Shown one piece after another: positions 45,087-53,719 of a DNA stretch of 64,000 nt. The position numbers and the translations under genes were made by a program. The stretch is from Mesorhizobium sp. M1E.F.Ca.ET.045.02.1.1. Its GTDB lineage: Bacteria; Pseudomonadota; Alphaproteobacteria; Rhizobiales; Rhizobiaceae. Numbering within the stretch: the first letter of the stretch is position 1; each line of letters starts with the position of its first letter. The DNA lies in NCBI RefSeq assembly GCF_003952485.1, contig NZ_CP034447.1, positions 7,082,501-7,146,500 of the forward strand. The letters are read 5' to 3'. The notes under the pieces were generated by a model. The model was not told where the DNA came from, made no database searches, and saw nothing but the letters and a program-made list of their open reading frames with translations.

Positions 45087-45180
45087 AAAAAGGCCGGGCG
45101 CGAAAGCGGCCCGGCCAAAGAATGAAGGTCATAACCTTCAGAGGGGAACATCGCCCGGCGCAATGGGAGGAAAACACCGG
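45087..45180 (-). ncRNA. Candidate AbcR-like (alpha-r15) small RNA
   Basis: On the minus strand: a single-stranded stretch with CCTCCC (RC of 45165-45170), then TTCCCCTC (45148-45141). A perfect 6-base hairpin GAAGGT-TATG-ACCTTC (45139-45124) follows, then a strong terminator GGCCGGGCCGC-TTTC-GCGCCCGGCC with TTTTTC (45116-45087). Two anti-Shine-Dalgarno motifs plus this order of elements is the AbcR design that silences ABC-transporter mRNAs in rhizobia. The 5' end is a guess. It could instead be the 3' untranslated region of the upstream dioxygenase gene. The rest of the 546-base gap 44737-45282 shows no other feature. Confidence 0.5.
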
Positions 45181-45282
45181 ACGATACCCGTTATTTGGGC
45201 TTCAGCCGGCCGGTTTGCGACGAACAGAATTCCAAAAACTGTCCAAAATGCGAAAAAATCTCGCTCAGGCAGCCGCGAAACC

Positions 45283-46302
45283 TCAGCCGGCTGTCGCCGC
45301 CTTTTCCAGCAGATCTGCATAGTGCCGCCGCGCCACGTCGGGGTGCGATCTCAGCCGACTTTTCAGCACATTGGTTCCGACGTTGCGGAACAGCGGATTG
45401 TCGGGATCGCTGGCCGGACCGCGCGCCTCGGCCGCCAATTCCTCCGGCAGGTCGAGCAGCGGGATCGTCGCGTCGAGGCGAGCGCCGAAGAAGAACGGCA
45501 CCGAGATGCGTTCGACACCGGCCGGCGGCGTGACGACACGGTGCACGGTTGCCCTGAGATACCCATTCGAGGCAAGTTCGAGCAGCTCGCCGATGTTGAC
45601 CACGAGCGTCCGCGGAATCGGATCCACATTCACCCAGCTGCCGTCATATTCGACCTGCAGCCCCTTGTTCTCGTCCTGCAGCAGAAGGGTGAGGAAGCCG
45701 CCGTCCTTGTGCGCGCCGACGCCCTGGTCGTCGGCGGTGGTGTCGCGCCCGGGATAGCGCACGATCTTCATGCGATGGTTGGGCTCGCCGCGATAGATCG
45801 GATCGAAGGCGTCTTCCGGCTGGTCGAGCGAGAGCGCGAAGGCCTTGAGCAGGCGGATCGCGACCTCCGTCGCCTTCGCCTGCCAGGCAAGCAGCGCCGG
45901 CTTCAGCTCGGGCAGCGCCGAAGGCCACTGGTTCGGGCCCTGCAGCCGCGTCCAGGCCGGCACGCCCGGCCTTTGCGTGATGGTCGTGCGCTCGACGCCG
46001 ATATCGAGCTGCTCGCGCCAGTCGGCCTTGCCTCTGGTCAGTTCGCCGCCGGCGCGCGTGTAGCCGCGGAATTGCGGCGACTTCACCATCTCGATGGCGA
46101 GCTTGTCAGCTTCCGGCAAGGCAAAGAAGTGGCGCGCGGCATTGAGCACCGCGTCGATATCGGACTGCGCTATGCCGTGGCCGCTGAGGTAGAAGAAGCC
46201 GACATCGCGGGCCGCCGTTCGCAGATCAAGCAAGAAAGTCCGCAGTTCCGACGCGCCCTGCTCAAGGCGGTCGAGATCGAGCACCGGGATTATTCTGGCC
46301 AT
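45283..46302 (-). CDS. 2-oxoglutarate/Fe(II)-dependent dioxygenase (isopenicillin N synthase-like)
   Basis: 339 residues from ATG 46302 with GAGGAG upstream. IPVLDLDRLEQGASELR and DVGFFYLSGHGI are the N-terminal DIOX signature. The iron triad is in GAHKDGGFLTLL (His and Asp) and RATVHRVVTP (His), and the 2-oxoglutarate arginine lies in RISVPFFFGA. These enzymes hydroxylate or desaturate small molecules; the substrate is not predictable. It is a single gene on the minus strand, followed by a candidate small RNA. Confidence 0.87.
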   Translation of the reverse strand: MARIIPVLDLDRLEQGASELRTFLLDLRTAARDVGFFYLSGHGIAQSDIDAVLNAARHFFALPEADKLAIEMVKSPQFRGYTRAGGELTRGKADWREQLDIGVERTTITQRPGVPAWTRLQGPNQWPSALPELKPALLAWQAKATEVAIRLLKAFALSLDQPEDAFDPIYRGEPNHRMKIVRYPGRDTTADDQGVGAHKDGGFLTLLLQDENKGLQVEYDGSWVNVDPIPRTLVVNIGELLELASNGYLRATVHRVVTPPAGVERISVPFFFGARLDATIPLLDLPEELAAEARGPASDPDNPLFRNVGTNVLKSRLRSHPDVARRHYADLLEKAATAG

Positions 46303-46338
46303 GGACAGGCTCCTCTTGCGGCAACTCTTTGTCTTTCG

Positions 46339-46380
46339 CAATTCCGGTCGGAAAACCGCTGTGCATTTTTCCTGGAATTG
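46339..46380. repeat. Rhizobial palindromic repeat, copy 4
   Basis: CAATTCC and GGAATTG arms around GGTCGGAAAACCGCTGTGCA, the same core as the other copies with a different outer arm. It lies in the 225-base gap between the dioxygenase and metI; nothing else was found there. Confidence 0.65.
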
Positions 46381-46527
46381 ATCTGGTGACCCCACCGCAC
46401 GATGACATGCGCGTCACTGCGGGTGAAGAAACGCGCCGACCAATCTCATTGCAAACGGAGCAAGCCGCCGCTCAATTCCCGGCTTTTGCGGCAAATTGCG
46501 TTCGATGCGCTAGTCGGGTGTCGCTCA

Positions 46528-47181
46528 TCAGCGATGATCCAGCCGCGCGACCAGCCGGTCGCCGATCCACTGGATGCCGCAGACCAGCACGATCAGCACG
46601 ACAACCACGGCGATCATGACGCTGGTCTCGAAACGCTGGTAGCCGTAGCGGATGGCGAGGTCGCCGAGACCGCCGGCGCCGATGGCGCCGGCCATGGCCG
46701 AGGCGCCGACGAGCGTCACCAGCGTCACCGTGAAACCGGCGACGATGCCGGGCAGCGCTTCCGGCACCAGCACCTCGCGGATGATTGTCCAGCGGTTGCC
46801 GCCCATGGCGCGGGCCGCCTCGATCAGGCCGTGATCGACCTCGCGCAGCGACACTTCGGCGATGCGGGCATAGTAGGGCGTTGCAGCGATCGACAGCGGC
46901 ACGATCGCCGCCCAGGTGCCGATCGACGTGCCGACGATCAGCCGCGTCACCGGGATCAGCGCCACCAGAAGGATGATGAAAGGAACCGAGCGGAAGCCGT
47001 TGATCAAAGCGCCGAGGATGCGGTTCACCCACAGGTTTTCGGCAATGCCGCCGCGATCGGTGGCGACCAGCGCCAGCCCAAGCGGCAGGCCGAACACCAG
47101 CGAAATGAGGCCGGAAGCGCCCGTCATCAGGACCGTCTCCCAGATCGAGCGGATGAGAAGCTCAAACAGGACTGGCGACAT
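46528..47181 (-). CDS. metI: D-methionine ABC importer permease
   Basis: 217 residues from ATG 47181. It has five to six helices, beginning ELLIRSIWETVLMTGASGL. The EAA motif LIEAARAMGGNRWTIIREVLVPEALPG couples to MetN. GASAMAGAIGAGGLGDLAIRYGYQRF is diagnostic of MetI permeases. It overlaps the end of metN by 20 bases and is the last gene of metQ-metN-metI. Confidence 0.92.
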   Translation of the reverse strand: MSPVLFELLIRSIWETVLMTGASGLISLVFGLPLGLALVATDRGGIAENLWVNRILGALINGFRSVPFIILLVALIPVTRLIVGTSIGTWAAIVPLSIAATPYYARIAEVSLREVDHGLIEAARAMGGNRWTIIREVLVPEALPGIVAGFTVTLVTLVGASAMAGAIGAGGLGDLAIRYGYQRFETSVMIAVVVVLIVLVCGIQWIGDRLVARLDHR

Positions 47182-48277
47182 GGCCAAGCACCTCCACCCG
47201 CGCGTGGCGGTCCTTCAGGAATGCGATTGTTCGCGCAAGACGCGCCGCGTCGGCGCCGGGAACGGCGAGGAACAGCGTGCCGACAGGTTGCTCTTGGATA
47301 TGGTCGATGCCGCCATGCACGAGGCGGATCGGGCCGGGCACACTGGCGCTCAGATCGGACAGCAGCGGACCACGCGCCGCTTCGCCGGCTACATCGACCT
47401 TAAGGATTGTTTCCGCGCCCTCGCCGGCGACCAGCCGGTTGGCAATCTCGGGCGGCAGTTGCGGCCGGATGGCGCCGAGCAGGCTGCGCGTGATCTCTGA
47501 TTTCGGATTGGCGAAGACCTGCCACACGGCGCCTTCCTCGACGATCCGGCCGGCGTCGATCACCGCCACGCGGTCGGCGATCGAACGGATCACCTCCATC
47601 TCATGGGTGATGAGCAGGATGGTGAGACCGAGCCTGGAATTGATGTCCTTGAGCAATGAGAGGATCGAGCGCGTCGTCTCCGGATCGAGCGCCGAGGTCG
47701 CTTCGTCGGACAGCAGCAATGCCGGTCGCGCGGCGAGTGCCCTGGCAATGCCGACGCGCTGCTTCTGCCCGCCCGAGAGCGAGGCCGGATAGGCCTTGGC
47801 TTTCTCGGACAGGCCGACGAGCCGCAGCAGTTCGGCGGCGCGCGCCAGGCGCTCGGCGTGCGGCCGACCTTCGATCTTGAGCGGCAGCGCGACGTTTTCC
47901 TCGACGGTCTTCGCCGACAGAAGGTTGAAGTGCTGGAAGACCATGCCGATGCGACGGCGCAGCGGCTGCAATTCACGCTCACCGAGGCGGCTGATCTCAC
48001 GGCCCTCGATGAAGACCTCGCCCGAATCCGGCTGCTCCAGGCCGTTCAGGCAGCGGATCAGCGTTGACTTGCCGGCGCCGCTGCGGCCGATGATGCCGAG
48101 GATCTCGCCCTTCCGCACCGTAAGCGAGACGCCGTCGAGCGCCGCCGTCGCGCCGAAGCGACGCTTGAGGTCGACGAGACGCACAACATCTTCCGCCGGG
48201 ACCGCGCCGACCGGCACCGGGTCCGTTGTTTCGGCCGGCGCCGTGACATGCTGGTTCATCGCTGTTCCTGTTTCCAT
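47162..48277 (-). CDS. metN: Methionine ABC importer ATPase
   Basis: 371 residues. Walker A IGRSGAGKSTLIRC, Q-loop MVFQHFNLLSAKTV, signature SLSGGQKQRVGIARALA, Walker B LLLSDEATSALDPET and the switch ITHEME are intact. A C-terminal NIL domain, VAGEGAETILKVDVAGEAAR, senses methionine and closes the transporter. ATG 48277 is used; ATG 48259 is possible. metI overlaps its 3' end and metQ lies upstream. Confidence 0.93.
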   Translation of the reverse strand: METGTAMNQHVTAPAETTDPVPVGAVPAEDVVRLVDLKRRFGATAALDGVSLTVRKGEILGIIGRSGAGKSTLIRCLNGLEQPDSGEVFIEGREISRLGERELQPLRRRIGMVFQHFNLLSAKTVEENVALPLKIEGRPHAERLARAAELLRLVGLSEKAKAYPASLSGGQKQRVGIARALAARPALLLSDEATSALDPETTRSILSLLKDINSRLGLTILLITHEMEVIRSIADRVAVIDAGRIVEEGAVWQVFANPKSEITRSLLGAIRPQLPPEIANRLVAGEGAETILKVDVAGEAARGPLLSDLSASVPGPIRLVHGGIDHIQEQPVGTLFLAVPGADAARLARTIAFLKDRHARVEVLGHVASPV

Positions 48278-48350
48278 CCGCTTCCGGCAATGCGATGGCG
48301 GTCCGCTTTGACGCGGACCGCCGGCTTGATCGAGATGCCGCCGAAGGCGA

Positions 48351-49202
48351 TCAGTAGGCGCTGATGCCGGTGCCCTTGTAGACCTTGTCGAACTCGGCCT
48401 TCACCGTCTCGTTCTGATAGGCGGCGACCAGGGTTTTCACCCAGGGCTCGTTCTCGCTGCCGGCCTTGACCGCGATGAAGTTGCGGTAGGGATTGTCGGC
48501 AATCGACTCCTGCGCGATGCGGTTTTCCGGCGTGAGACCGCTTTTCAAGGCCCAGTCCGTGTTGACCACGGCCGCGTCGAGATCGTCGACCGAACGGCCG
48601 ACGATGCCGGCGTCGAGTTCCTTGATCTCCAGCTTCTTCGGGTTCTCGGCAATGTCGGCGGTCGTGGCCAGGATGCCGGTGCCGTCCTTCAGCTTGATCA
48701 GGCCCTCATGCTCCAGGACATGCAGCGCGCGGCCCTCATTGGAGGGATCGTTCGGCAGGCCGATGACTGCGCCTTCCGGCAGGTCGGCGACTTTGCCATG
48801 CTTTTTCGAGTAGAGGCCGATCGGCCAGACGCCGGTATAGCCGACCGGCACGATGTGATACCCTTGAGTCTTGATCTGGTTGTCGAGATAGGGCTTGTGC
48901 TGGAAGGCGTTGGCGTCGATCTCACCGCGTTCCAGCGCTTCGTTGGGCTGGGTATAATCGTTGAAGACCACGGTCTCGATCGTCAGCCCTTTCTTGGCCG
49001 CCTCGGTGGTGACGACGCGCCAGACATCCTCATCCTCGCCGCTGATGATGCCGACCTTGATCGCCTTCTTGTCCTCGGCGAAGGACGGCGACGGCGCGGT
49101 TAGGCCGATGACGGCAAATGTCGCGGCGAGAAGCGCGGCAAGTCCGGCTCGCCTGCTAATTGACGTAACGAGAGAATTTGAAGCGTTTCCGCGTTCGGGC
49201 AT
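48351..49202 (-). CDS. metQ: Methionine-binding protein of the MetNIQ importer
   Basis: 283 residues of the NlpA/MetQ family. A long signal peptide (ISRRAGLAALLAATFAVIGL, ending near PSFAED) has no lipobox, so it is a soluble periplasmic form. KKAIKVGIISGEDEDVW, NDYTQPNEALERGEIDANAFQHKPYLD, YSKKHGKVADLPEGAVIGLPND and NPYRNFIAVK are family hallmarks. It heads the minus-strand operon. I looked for a SAM-II riboswitch in its leader and found none. Confidence 0.92.
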   Translation of the reverse strand: MPERGNASNSLVTSISRRAGLAALLAATFAVIGLTAPSPSFAEDKKAIKVGIISGEDEDVWRVVTTEAAKKGLTIETVVFNDYTQPNEALERGEIDANAFQHKPYLDNQIKTQGYHIVPVGYTGVWPIGLYSKKHGKVADLPEGAVIGLPNDPSNEGRALHVLEHEGLIKLKDGTGILATTADIAENPKKLEIKELDAGIVGRSVDDLDAAVVNTDWALKSGLTPENRIAQESIADNPYRNFIAVKAGSENEPWVKTLVAAYQNETVKAEFDKVYKGTGISAY

Positions 49203-49388
49203 GATGCGTTCCTTGCGATCCTGAAATCATTTCGGCCTGGCGGAATGCGAAGCCTTGATATCAGCATCGCCAATGCTGCCCGAGCGGGCAAAGAAGCGCA
49301 TTTCCTATCTAACGGAACGCGGAAAATATTCTCTCAAAGATTTTATGACTTGGAGAACGGCAGCTACCGGGCAGTTGCCGAATGATCG

Positions 49389-50078
49389 TCAGAACGCCTC
49401 GACCCAGGGCCTGAGCTCGACCTCGAAGCTCCAGGCGCTGCGATGCTGGCGGTGGACCGCAAGGTATGTTTCGGCGATCGCGTCGGGTGACAGGCGACGA
49501 TCGGGGCGGTCCGGATCGGCCGCCTGTCCGGGCGGCTCGATCTGGCCGTCGATGATGAAGTGCGCGACATGGATGTTCTTCGGACCAAGCTCGCGCGCCA
49601 TCGACTGTGCCAGCCCGCGAAGCCCGAATTTCGGCATGGCAAAGCCGGCCGAGCCGGAGAAGCCCTTGAGGCTTGCGGTGGCGCCGGTGAACAGGATCGA
49701 GCCGGAGCCGCGCGCCATGAGCCGGCGCGCCGCCTGCTGGCCGACGAGGAAGCCGCCATAGGCGCCGACCAGCAGGGCCTGCTTGACCGCCTCGGGGTCG
49801 AGTTCGGCGATCGGGCCGCGCGTGCGGCCGCTGGCGTTGAATACGGCAATTTCGAGCGGGCCGGCCTTGTCGGCCGCCTCGAACAACCGTGCGACGGAGG
49901 CTGCATCCGACACATCGGTCTCGACCGCCTGGGCGCCAGTCTCCTGGACCAGCGCGGCCAGCTTGTCGACATTGCGTGCGGCGAGGACGACGCGGAAACC
50001 TTCCTTGCTGAGAAGCCGCGCCAGCGAGGCGCTAAGGCCCTGCCCGGCGCCAGCGATCACTGCGACGTTGGCTGCCAT
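49389..50078 (-). CDS. Short-chain dehydrogenase/reductase
   Basis: 229 residues from ATG 50078 with AGGAGG. A Rossmann-fold opening, [19 protein letters not shown], then [13 protein letters not shown] and a reduced catalytic segment: [10 protein letters not shown] is followed by [20 protein letters not shown]. The usual YxxxK tyrosine is replaced by FAMPK, so the classical catalytic Tyr appears absent. It may have lost activity or use a different residue. It stands alone between metQ and anmK. Confidence 0.85.
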   Translation of the reverse strand: MAANVAVIAGAGQGLSASLARLLSKEGFRVVLAARNVDKLAALVQETGAQAVETDVSDAASVARLFEAADKAGPLEIAVFNASGRTRGPIAELDPEAVKQALLVGAYGGFLVGQQAARRLMARGSGSILFTGATASLKGFSGSAGFAMPKFGLRGLAQSMARELGPKNIHVAHFIIDGQIEPPGQAADPDRPDRRLSPDAIAETYLAVHRQHRSAWSFEVELRPWVEAF

Positions 50079-50286
50079 GTCGTTCCTCCTTGGACGTTCG
50101 GCCGGTGCCGATGGTCGCACAAGCTCGCGCCTTACGCGACAAGAGGCAAGAACGGCGTTACTCCATTTCTGGTGTCTGGCGCAAAAAGGCCGCCGACCTA
50201 TGCGGCAAGCGCCGGCTGTCGCGAAGGGCTTGCCTGCCGAAGCGATCCGTCCGACACGTGGTCCAACGGCGATTCGAGGAACGACC

Positions 50287-51402
50287 ATGGAACCAATCTG
50301 GGCCGTCGGCCTGATGACCGGCACGGTGCTCGACGGCAACATCGACGTGGCGCTGATCAAGACCGACGGCGAGCGCATCGCCGACTTCGGCACCTACACT
50401 TTAGCCCCCTACCCGCAATCGATCCGCACGCTTCTGGAAGAGACCCTGCGCCAAGCCCGCGCGTGGAATTTCGAAGGGCCGGAGCCGGCGATCTTCCGCG
50501 GGGCCGAGGAGGCGCTGACGAGGGCTCAGTCGGCCGCGGTCAAGGATCTCGTCGAGAGCCAGGGCATGACCATGGCCGATATCGGCGTCGTCGGCTTCCA
50601 CGGCCAGACGGTGCTGCACCGCGCCCCGCAGCCGGGGCGGATCGGCCGGACGCGCCAGCTCGGCGACGGCGAGCTGATGGCGGCGCTGCTCGGCACCAAG
50701 GTCGCCTATGACTTCCGCTCGGCCGACGTGGCGGCCGGCGGGCAAGGCGCGCCTTTAGCCGCCGCCTATCACGCGGCGCTGCTGAAAGAGGCCGACGCCA
50801 GCGGCGACACCGCTGTGCTCAATCTCGGCGGCGTCGGCAACATCACCTGGTGGGATGGCAAGGACAATATCGTCGCCTTCGACACCGGACCGGCCAATGC
50901 GCCGGTCAACGATTTCATCAAGGCGAAAGGTCTCGGCGAGATGGACCGGGACGGCAAGCTGGCGGCCGCGGGCACGGTCGACGAGGCAAGGCTCGCCAGG
51001 CTGCTGCAGCATCCCTATCTCACAAAGCCCTATCCGAAGTCGCTCGATCGTTTCGATTTCACGGCAGCGATGGCCGACGGGCTCGGCGCGGAGGACGGCG
51101 CGGCGACGCTGACGGCCTTCACCACGTCCGCCGTCGGCAAGGCGCTCGACCTGTTGCCGCGCAGGCCGAAGCGGCTGGCGGTGAGCGGCGGCGGCCGCCG
51201 CAACCCGACGATGATGGCGATGCTCGGCCGCCGCGCCGGCGTCGAAGTGGTGCAAGCCGAGGCCCTTGGCTGGAAGGGCGATGCGGTGGAGGCGGAGTGC
51301 TTCGCCTTCCTGGCGGTGCGCGTGCTGCGCGGCCTGCCGATCAGCTTCCCGAGCACCACCGGCGTGCCGCAGCCGATGCAGGGCGGAAAGCTCGCAGGCT
51401 GA
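50287..51402 (+). CDS. anmK: Anhydro-N-acetylmuramic acid kinase
   Basis: 371 residues. AnmK opens and phosphorylates 1,6-anhydro-MurNAc in peptidoglycan recycling. [21 protein letters not shown] is the N-terminal phosphate-binding loop, [12 protein letters not shown] carries the substrate contacts, and [10 protein letters not shown] and [15 protein letters not shown] bind nucleotide. The end [11 protein letters not shown] and [21 protein letters not shown] are typical. The common SGTS variant here reads TGTV. Start ATG 50287 gives the family length. It is monocistronic. Confidence 0.92.
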   Translation: MEPIWAVGLMTGTVLDGNIDVALIKTDGERIADFGTYTLAPYPQSIRTLLEETLRQARAWNFEGPEPAIFRGAEEALTRAQSAAVKDLVESQGMTMADIGVVGFHGQTVLHRAPQPGRIGRTRQLGDGELMAALLGTKVAYDFRSADVAAGGQGAPLAAAYHAALLKEADASGDTAVLNLGGVGNITWWDGKDNIVAFDTGPANAPVNDFIKAKGLGEMDRDGKLAAAGTVDEARLARLLQHPYLTKPYPKSLDRFDFTAAMADGLGAEDGAATLTAFTTSAVGKALDLLPRRPKRLAVSGGGRRNPTMMAMLGRRAGVEVVQAEALGWKGDAVEAECFAFLAVRVLRGLPISFPSTTGVPQPMQGGKLAG

Positions 51403-51405
51403 TCG

Positions 51406-51828
51406 TCAGCGCAATTTCTTCTGCAGGAAGATGCGGCTGCGGCCCACGGGGAAGTCGGGAAGCATGCCGAACGGTCGGTAGCCCTGGCGCTCATAGACCT
51501 TGGCGGCGGTCGGGTTGAAGGTGTCGATCCAGGCACCGTGGCAACCGCGTGTAATGGCCTCCCGTTCCGCGGCGTCCAGCATGCTGGCGGCGATGCGCCG
51601 GCCGCGCATCTTTTCGTCGACCCAGAGCCATTGCACGTAGAGCCAGCCCCAGGCGGTGTAGCCGGATATGCCGGCAACGATCGCGCCGGCATCGTCGCGC
51701 ACGAAGACGGCGAGTGTCTTCCGGCCCGAGGCGCCGACGTCGCTGTCATTGAAAGCAGTAAGGTTTTCACCCACAAAGGCCAGGTCCCGTGGCAAGGGCT
51801 CGGCGGTGATCTCGAGCGTCGTCTTCAT
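51406..51828 (-). CDS. GNAT-family N-acetyltransferase
   Basis: 140 residues. The GNAT core is seen in YVQWLWVDEKMRGRRIAASMLDAAE, with an R-G-R variant of the acetyl-CoA loop, and in TFNPTAAKVYERQGYRPFGMLPDF. Substrate unknown. It ends four bases from the anmK stop, so the two genes converge tail to tail. Confidence 0.8.
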   Translation of the reverse strand: MKTTLEITAEPLPRDLAFVGENLTAFNDSDVGASGRKTLAVFVRDDAGAIVAGISGYTAWGWLYVQWLWVDEKMRGRRIAASMLDAAEREAITRGCHGAWIDTFNPTAAKVYERQGYRPFGMLPDFPVGRSRIFLQKKLR

Positions 51829-51860
51829 TGTGGCTCCGGTCCGGTTCGGAAGCCAGCCTT

Positions 51861-51907
51861 AGAGCAATTCCAGGAACAGTGTGAAACGGTTTTCCCGTCC
51901 GGAATTG
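51861..51907. repeat. Rhizobial palindromic repeat, copy 5
   Basis: AGAGCAATTCC ... GGAATTG around AACAGTGTGAAACGGTTTTC, i.e. the shared core in reverse orientation relative to copy 4. It lies in the gap between the GNAT and MFS genes. Confidence 0.65.
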
Positions 51908-51944
51908 CGTCAAACAGATAGAAGGAGCTGACGGAGACGCAAGC

Positions 51945-53132
51945 CTATTGCCGGGCGCCAGCCGAACGCCATGCCGCAGCCGACGCCGCCACCAGCATCA
52001 ACAAGGCGGCGATCAGGGCGCAGTTGGCGAAGCCGAGGCTGGTGTAGAGCGGTCCGAAACCGGCGGTGCCGACGGTAACCGCAAGATACGTGACCGCGCT
52101 GTTCAAGCCCATGATGGTGCCGCGCCGCGAAGGGTCGAGCGCCGTCAGCCGCATGACCAGGACATTCAGCCCAAAATGATTGGCAAGACCCCAGACGGCA
52201 ATCGTCGCCATCAGCAGACCGAAGCCGCCGCTCAGCATGGCCATCGCGGCATAGACGGCGGCGACCAGCAGATAGGCGAAAGGCATGACGCGGCGGGCGC
52301 CGAGACGGTCGATGAGGCCGTCGAGCAATGCGGCAGCGCCAAAGCCGAGGCCATAGGCGATCGCCGCAAGGCCGTTGGCGCTGACGGGTTCGCCGAGGTT
52401 CTTGTGCAGATGATCGCCGAGATAGCCATAGACACCGTAGAAGGCAGTCATGAAGGCGCCGCAGGCGATGAGCAACGGGACGATCCCAGGCACAGCTAGG
52501 GCGCCCAGCGGCGATAGCGCCGGGCCGATTTTCCTGACGTCGCGCAGCGATCTCATCGTCAAGCCTGCGACGGTGGCTCCGGCGAGCAGCGCCACGGCGG
52601 CGAAGACGGCGCGCCAATGGATGAGATCGGCAAGCACGGCCGACAGCGACACGCCGGCGACCATGGAGAGTGTCCAGCCGGTCAGCACGACGCCGATCGT
52701 GCCGCTCTCTCGGCCGGGCGGCGCGATCGCCGCCGAGCTGGCGTAGATCGCCGGCATGGCGACGCCGGCGGCGATGCCGGCCACGAGCTGGGCCGCGACC
52801 AGCGCCGCCACTGTCGGCGCGAGCGCGCTGGCCACCAGCGCAAGCGCAAGCAACAGCAAAGCGCCCTGCAGCATGCGGCGCGCGCCGATCCTGTCGATGT
52901 AGCGGGCGAGGAAGAGCGCGCTGGCCGAGGTGCCGAGGCCGAAAGCGGCAGCGGCCGTCATCACCGACGGCACGCTGGCCCCGAACGACGCCGCGACGGC
53001 GGGCGCGATCGGTCCGAGAACCAGGGAGTTGGAGCCGATGACGGCGATGCAGCCGGTGAGCAGATAGGCTGCCGCCGGGATCGGCGCGCGGGGCGCCGCG
53101 GTCAGAATTGCTGATTGATCGCCGTTCGACAT
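51945..53132 (-). CDS. MFS transporter
   Basis: 395 residues with about twelve helices. FLARYIDRIGARRML is the loop 2-3 signature of major facilitator proteins, with a second DRLGARRVMP copy in the C-terminal half. VLTGWTLSMVAGVSLSAVLADLIHWRAVF is the motif-C region of drug/proton antiporters. It is probably an exporter of drugs or metabolites. It is divergent from an Lrp/AsnC regulator 47 bases away. Confidence 0.87.
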   Translation of the reverse strand: MSNGDQSAILTAAPRAPIPAAAYLLTGCIAVIGSNSLVLGPIAPAVAASFGASVPSVMTAAAAFGLGTSASALFLARYIDRIGARRMLQGALLLLALALVASALAPTVAALVAAQLVAGIAAGVAMPAIYASSAAIAPPGRESGTIGVVLTGWTLSMVAGVSLSAVLADLIHWRAVFAAVALLAGATVAGLTMRSLRDVRKIGPALSPLGALAVPGIVPLLIACGAFMTAFYGVYGYLGDHLHKNLGEPVSANGLAAIAYGLGFGAAALLDGLIDRLGARRVMPFAYLLVAAVYAAMAMLSGGFGLLMATIAVWGLANHFGLNVLVMRLTALDPSRRGTIMGLNSAVTYLAVTVGTAGFGPLYTSLGFANCALIAALLMLVAASAAAWRSAGARQ

Positions 53133-53179
53133 ATCGTCATAGTGGCCGAATTTAATTCAGCATCAATGGGAATTTCGAT

Positions 53180-53719
53180 ATGGATGCAGAAACAGATGAC
53201 GTTCAGCGGAACAGGCAACCTGCTCGCGAGATCGACCCGATCGACAGAAAAATATTAGGCGTTCTCGTCGACGACGCGACCATCAGCTATGCCGAACTCG
53301 GCGATCGCGTCGGCCTGTCGCCGCCGGCCGCGCATGAACGGGTGAAGCGGCTGCGCCGCAGCGGCGCCATCCGCGCCACCTCGGCAATCATCGATCCGAA
53401 GGCGGTGAAGAAGCCGCTGCTGGCCTTCGTGCATATCGACACCAGGGGCTGGGGCAAGACGCCGGAGCTGATGGCGATTTCGGAATGCCCGGAAGTGGAA
53501 GAGATCCATTCCGTCGCCGGCGATACCTGCATGCTGCTCAAGGTGCGCACCGAGGACACGCGGGCGCTGGAAGGCCTGCTGTCGCGCATCTACGAGACGC
53601 CGGGCGTGGTCTCGACGCGCAGCTATGTGGTGCTATCGACCTATCTCGAACGGCCCGTGCAGCCGGACATCACGGCCGAGTGGCCGACGCCGCGGCATAT
53701 GGCGACGCCGGTTTACTAG
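53180..53719 (+). CDS. Lrp/AsnC-family transcriptional regulator
   Basis: 179 residues. The helix-turn-helix DRKILGVLVDDATISYAELG and DRVGLSPPAAHERVKRL is followed by the RAM effector domain (GWGKTPELMAISECPEVEEIHSVAGD). These regulators usually sense an amino acid. The divergent MFS gene is the likely target, possibly an amino-acid or antimetabolite exporter. Its stop overlaps the end of the converging epimerase gene by four bases. Confidence 0.87.
   Translation: MDAETDDVQRNRQPAREIDPIDRKILGVLVDDATISYAELGDRVGLSPPAAHERVKRLRRSGAIRATSAIIDPKAVKKPLLAFVHIDTRGWGKTPELMAISECPEVEEIHSVAGDTCMLLKVRTEDTRALEGLLSRIYETPGVVSTRSYVVLSTYLERPVQPDITAEWPTPRHMATPVY

Noticed and set aside
44944..46389. A long plus-strand open frame covering the dioxygenase gene
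   Set aside because: The minus-strand dioxygenase has its full iron triad and a good start; the plus-strand frame has no domain.
49203..49388. SAM-II or another methionine riboswitch upstream of metQ
   Set aside because: The conserved SAM-II segments are not present; only a short GCCCG-CGGGC hairpin is visible.
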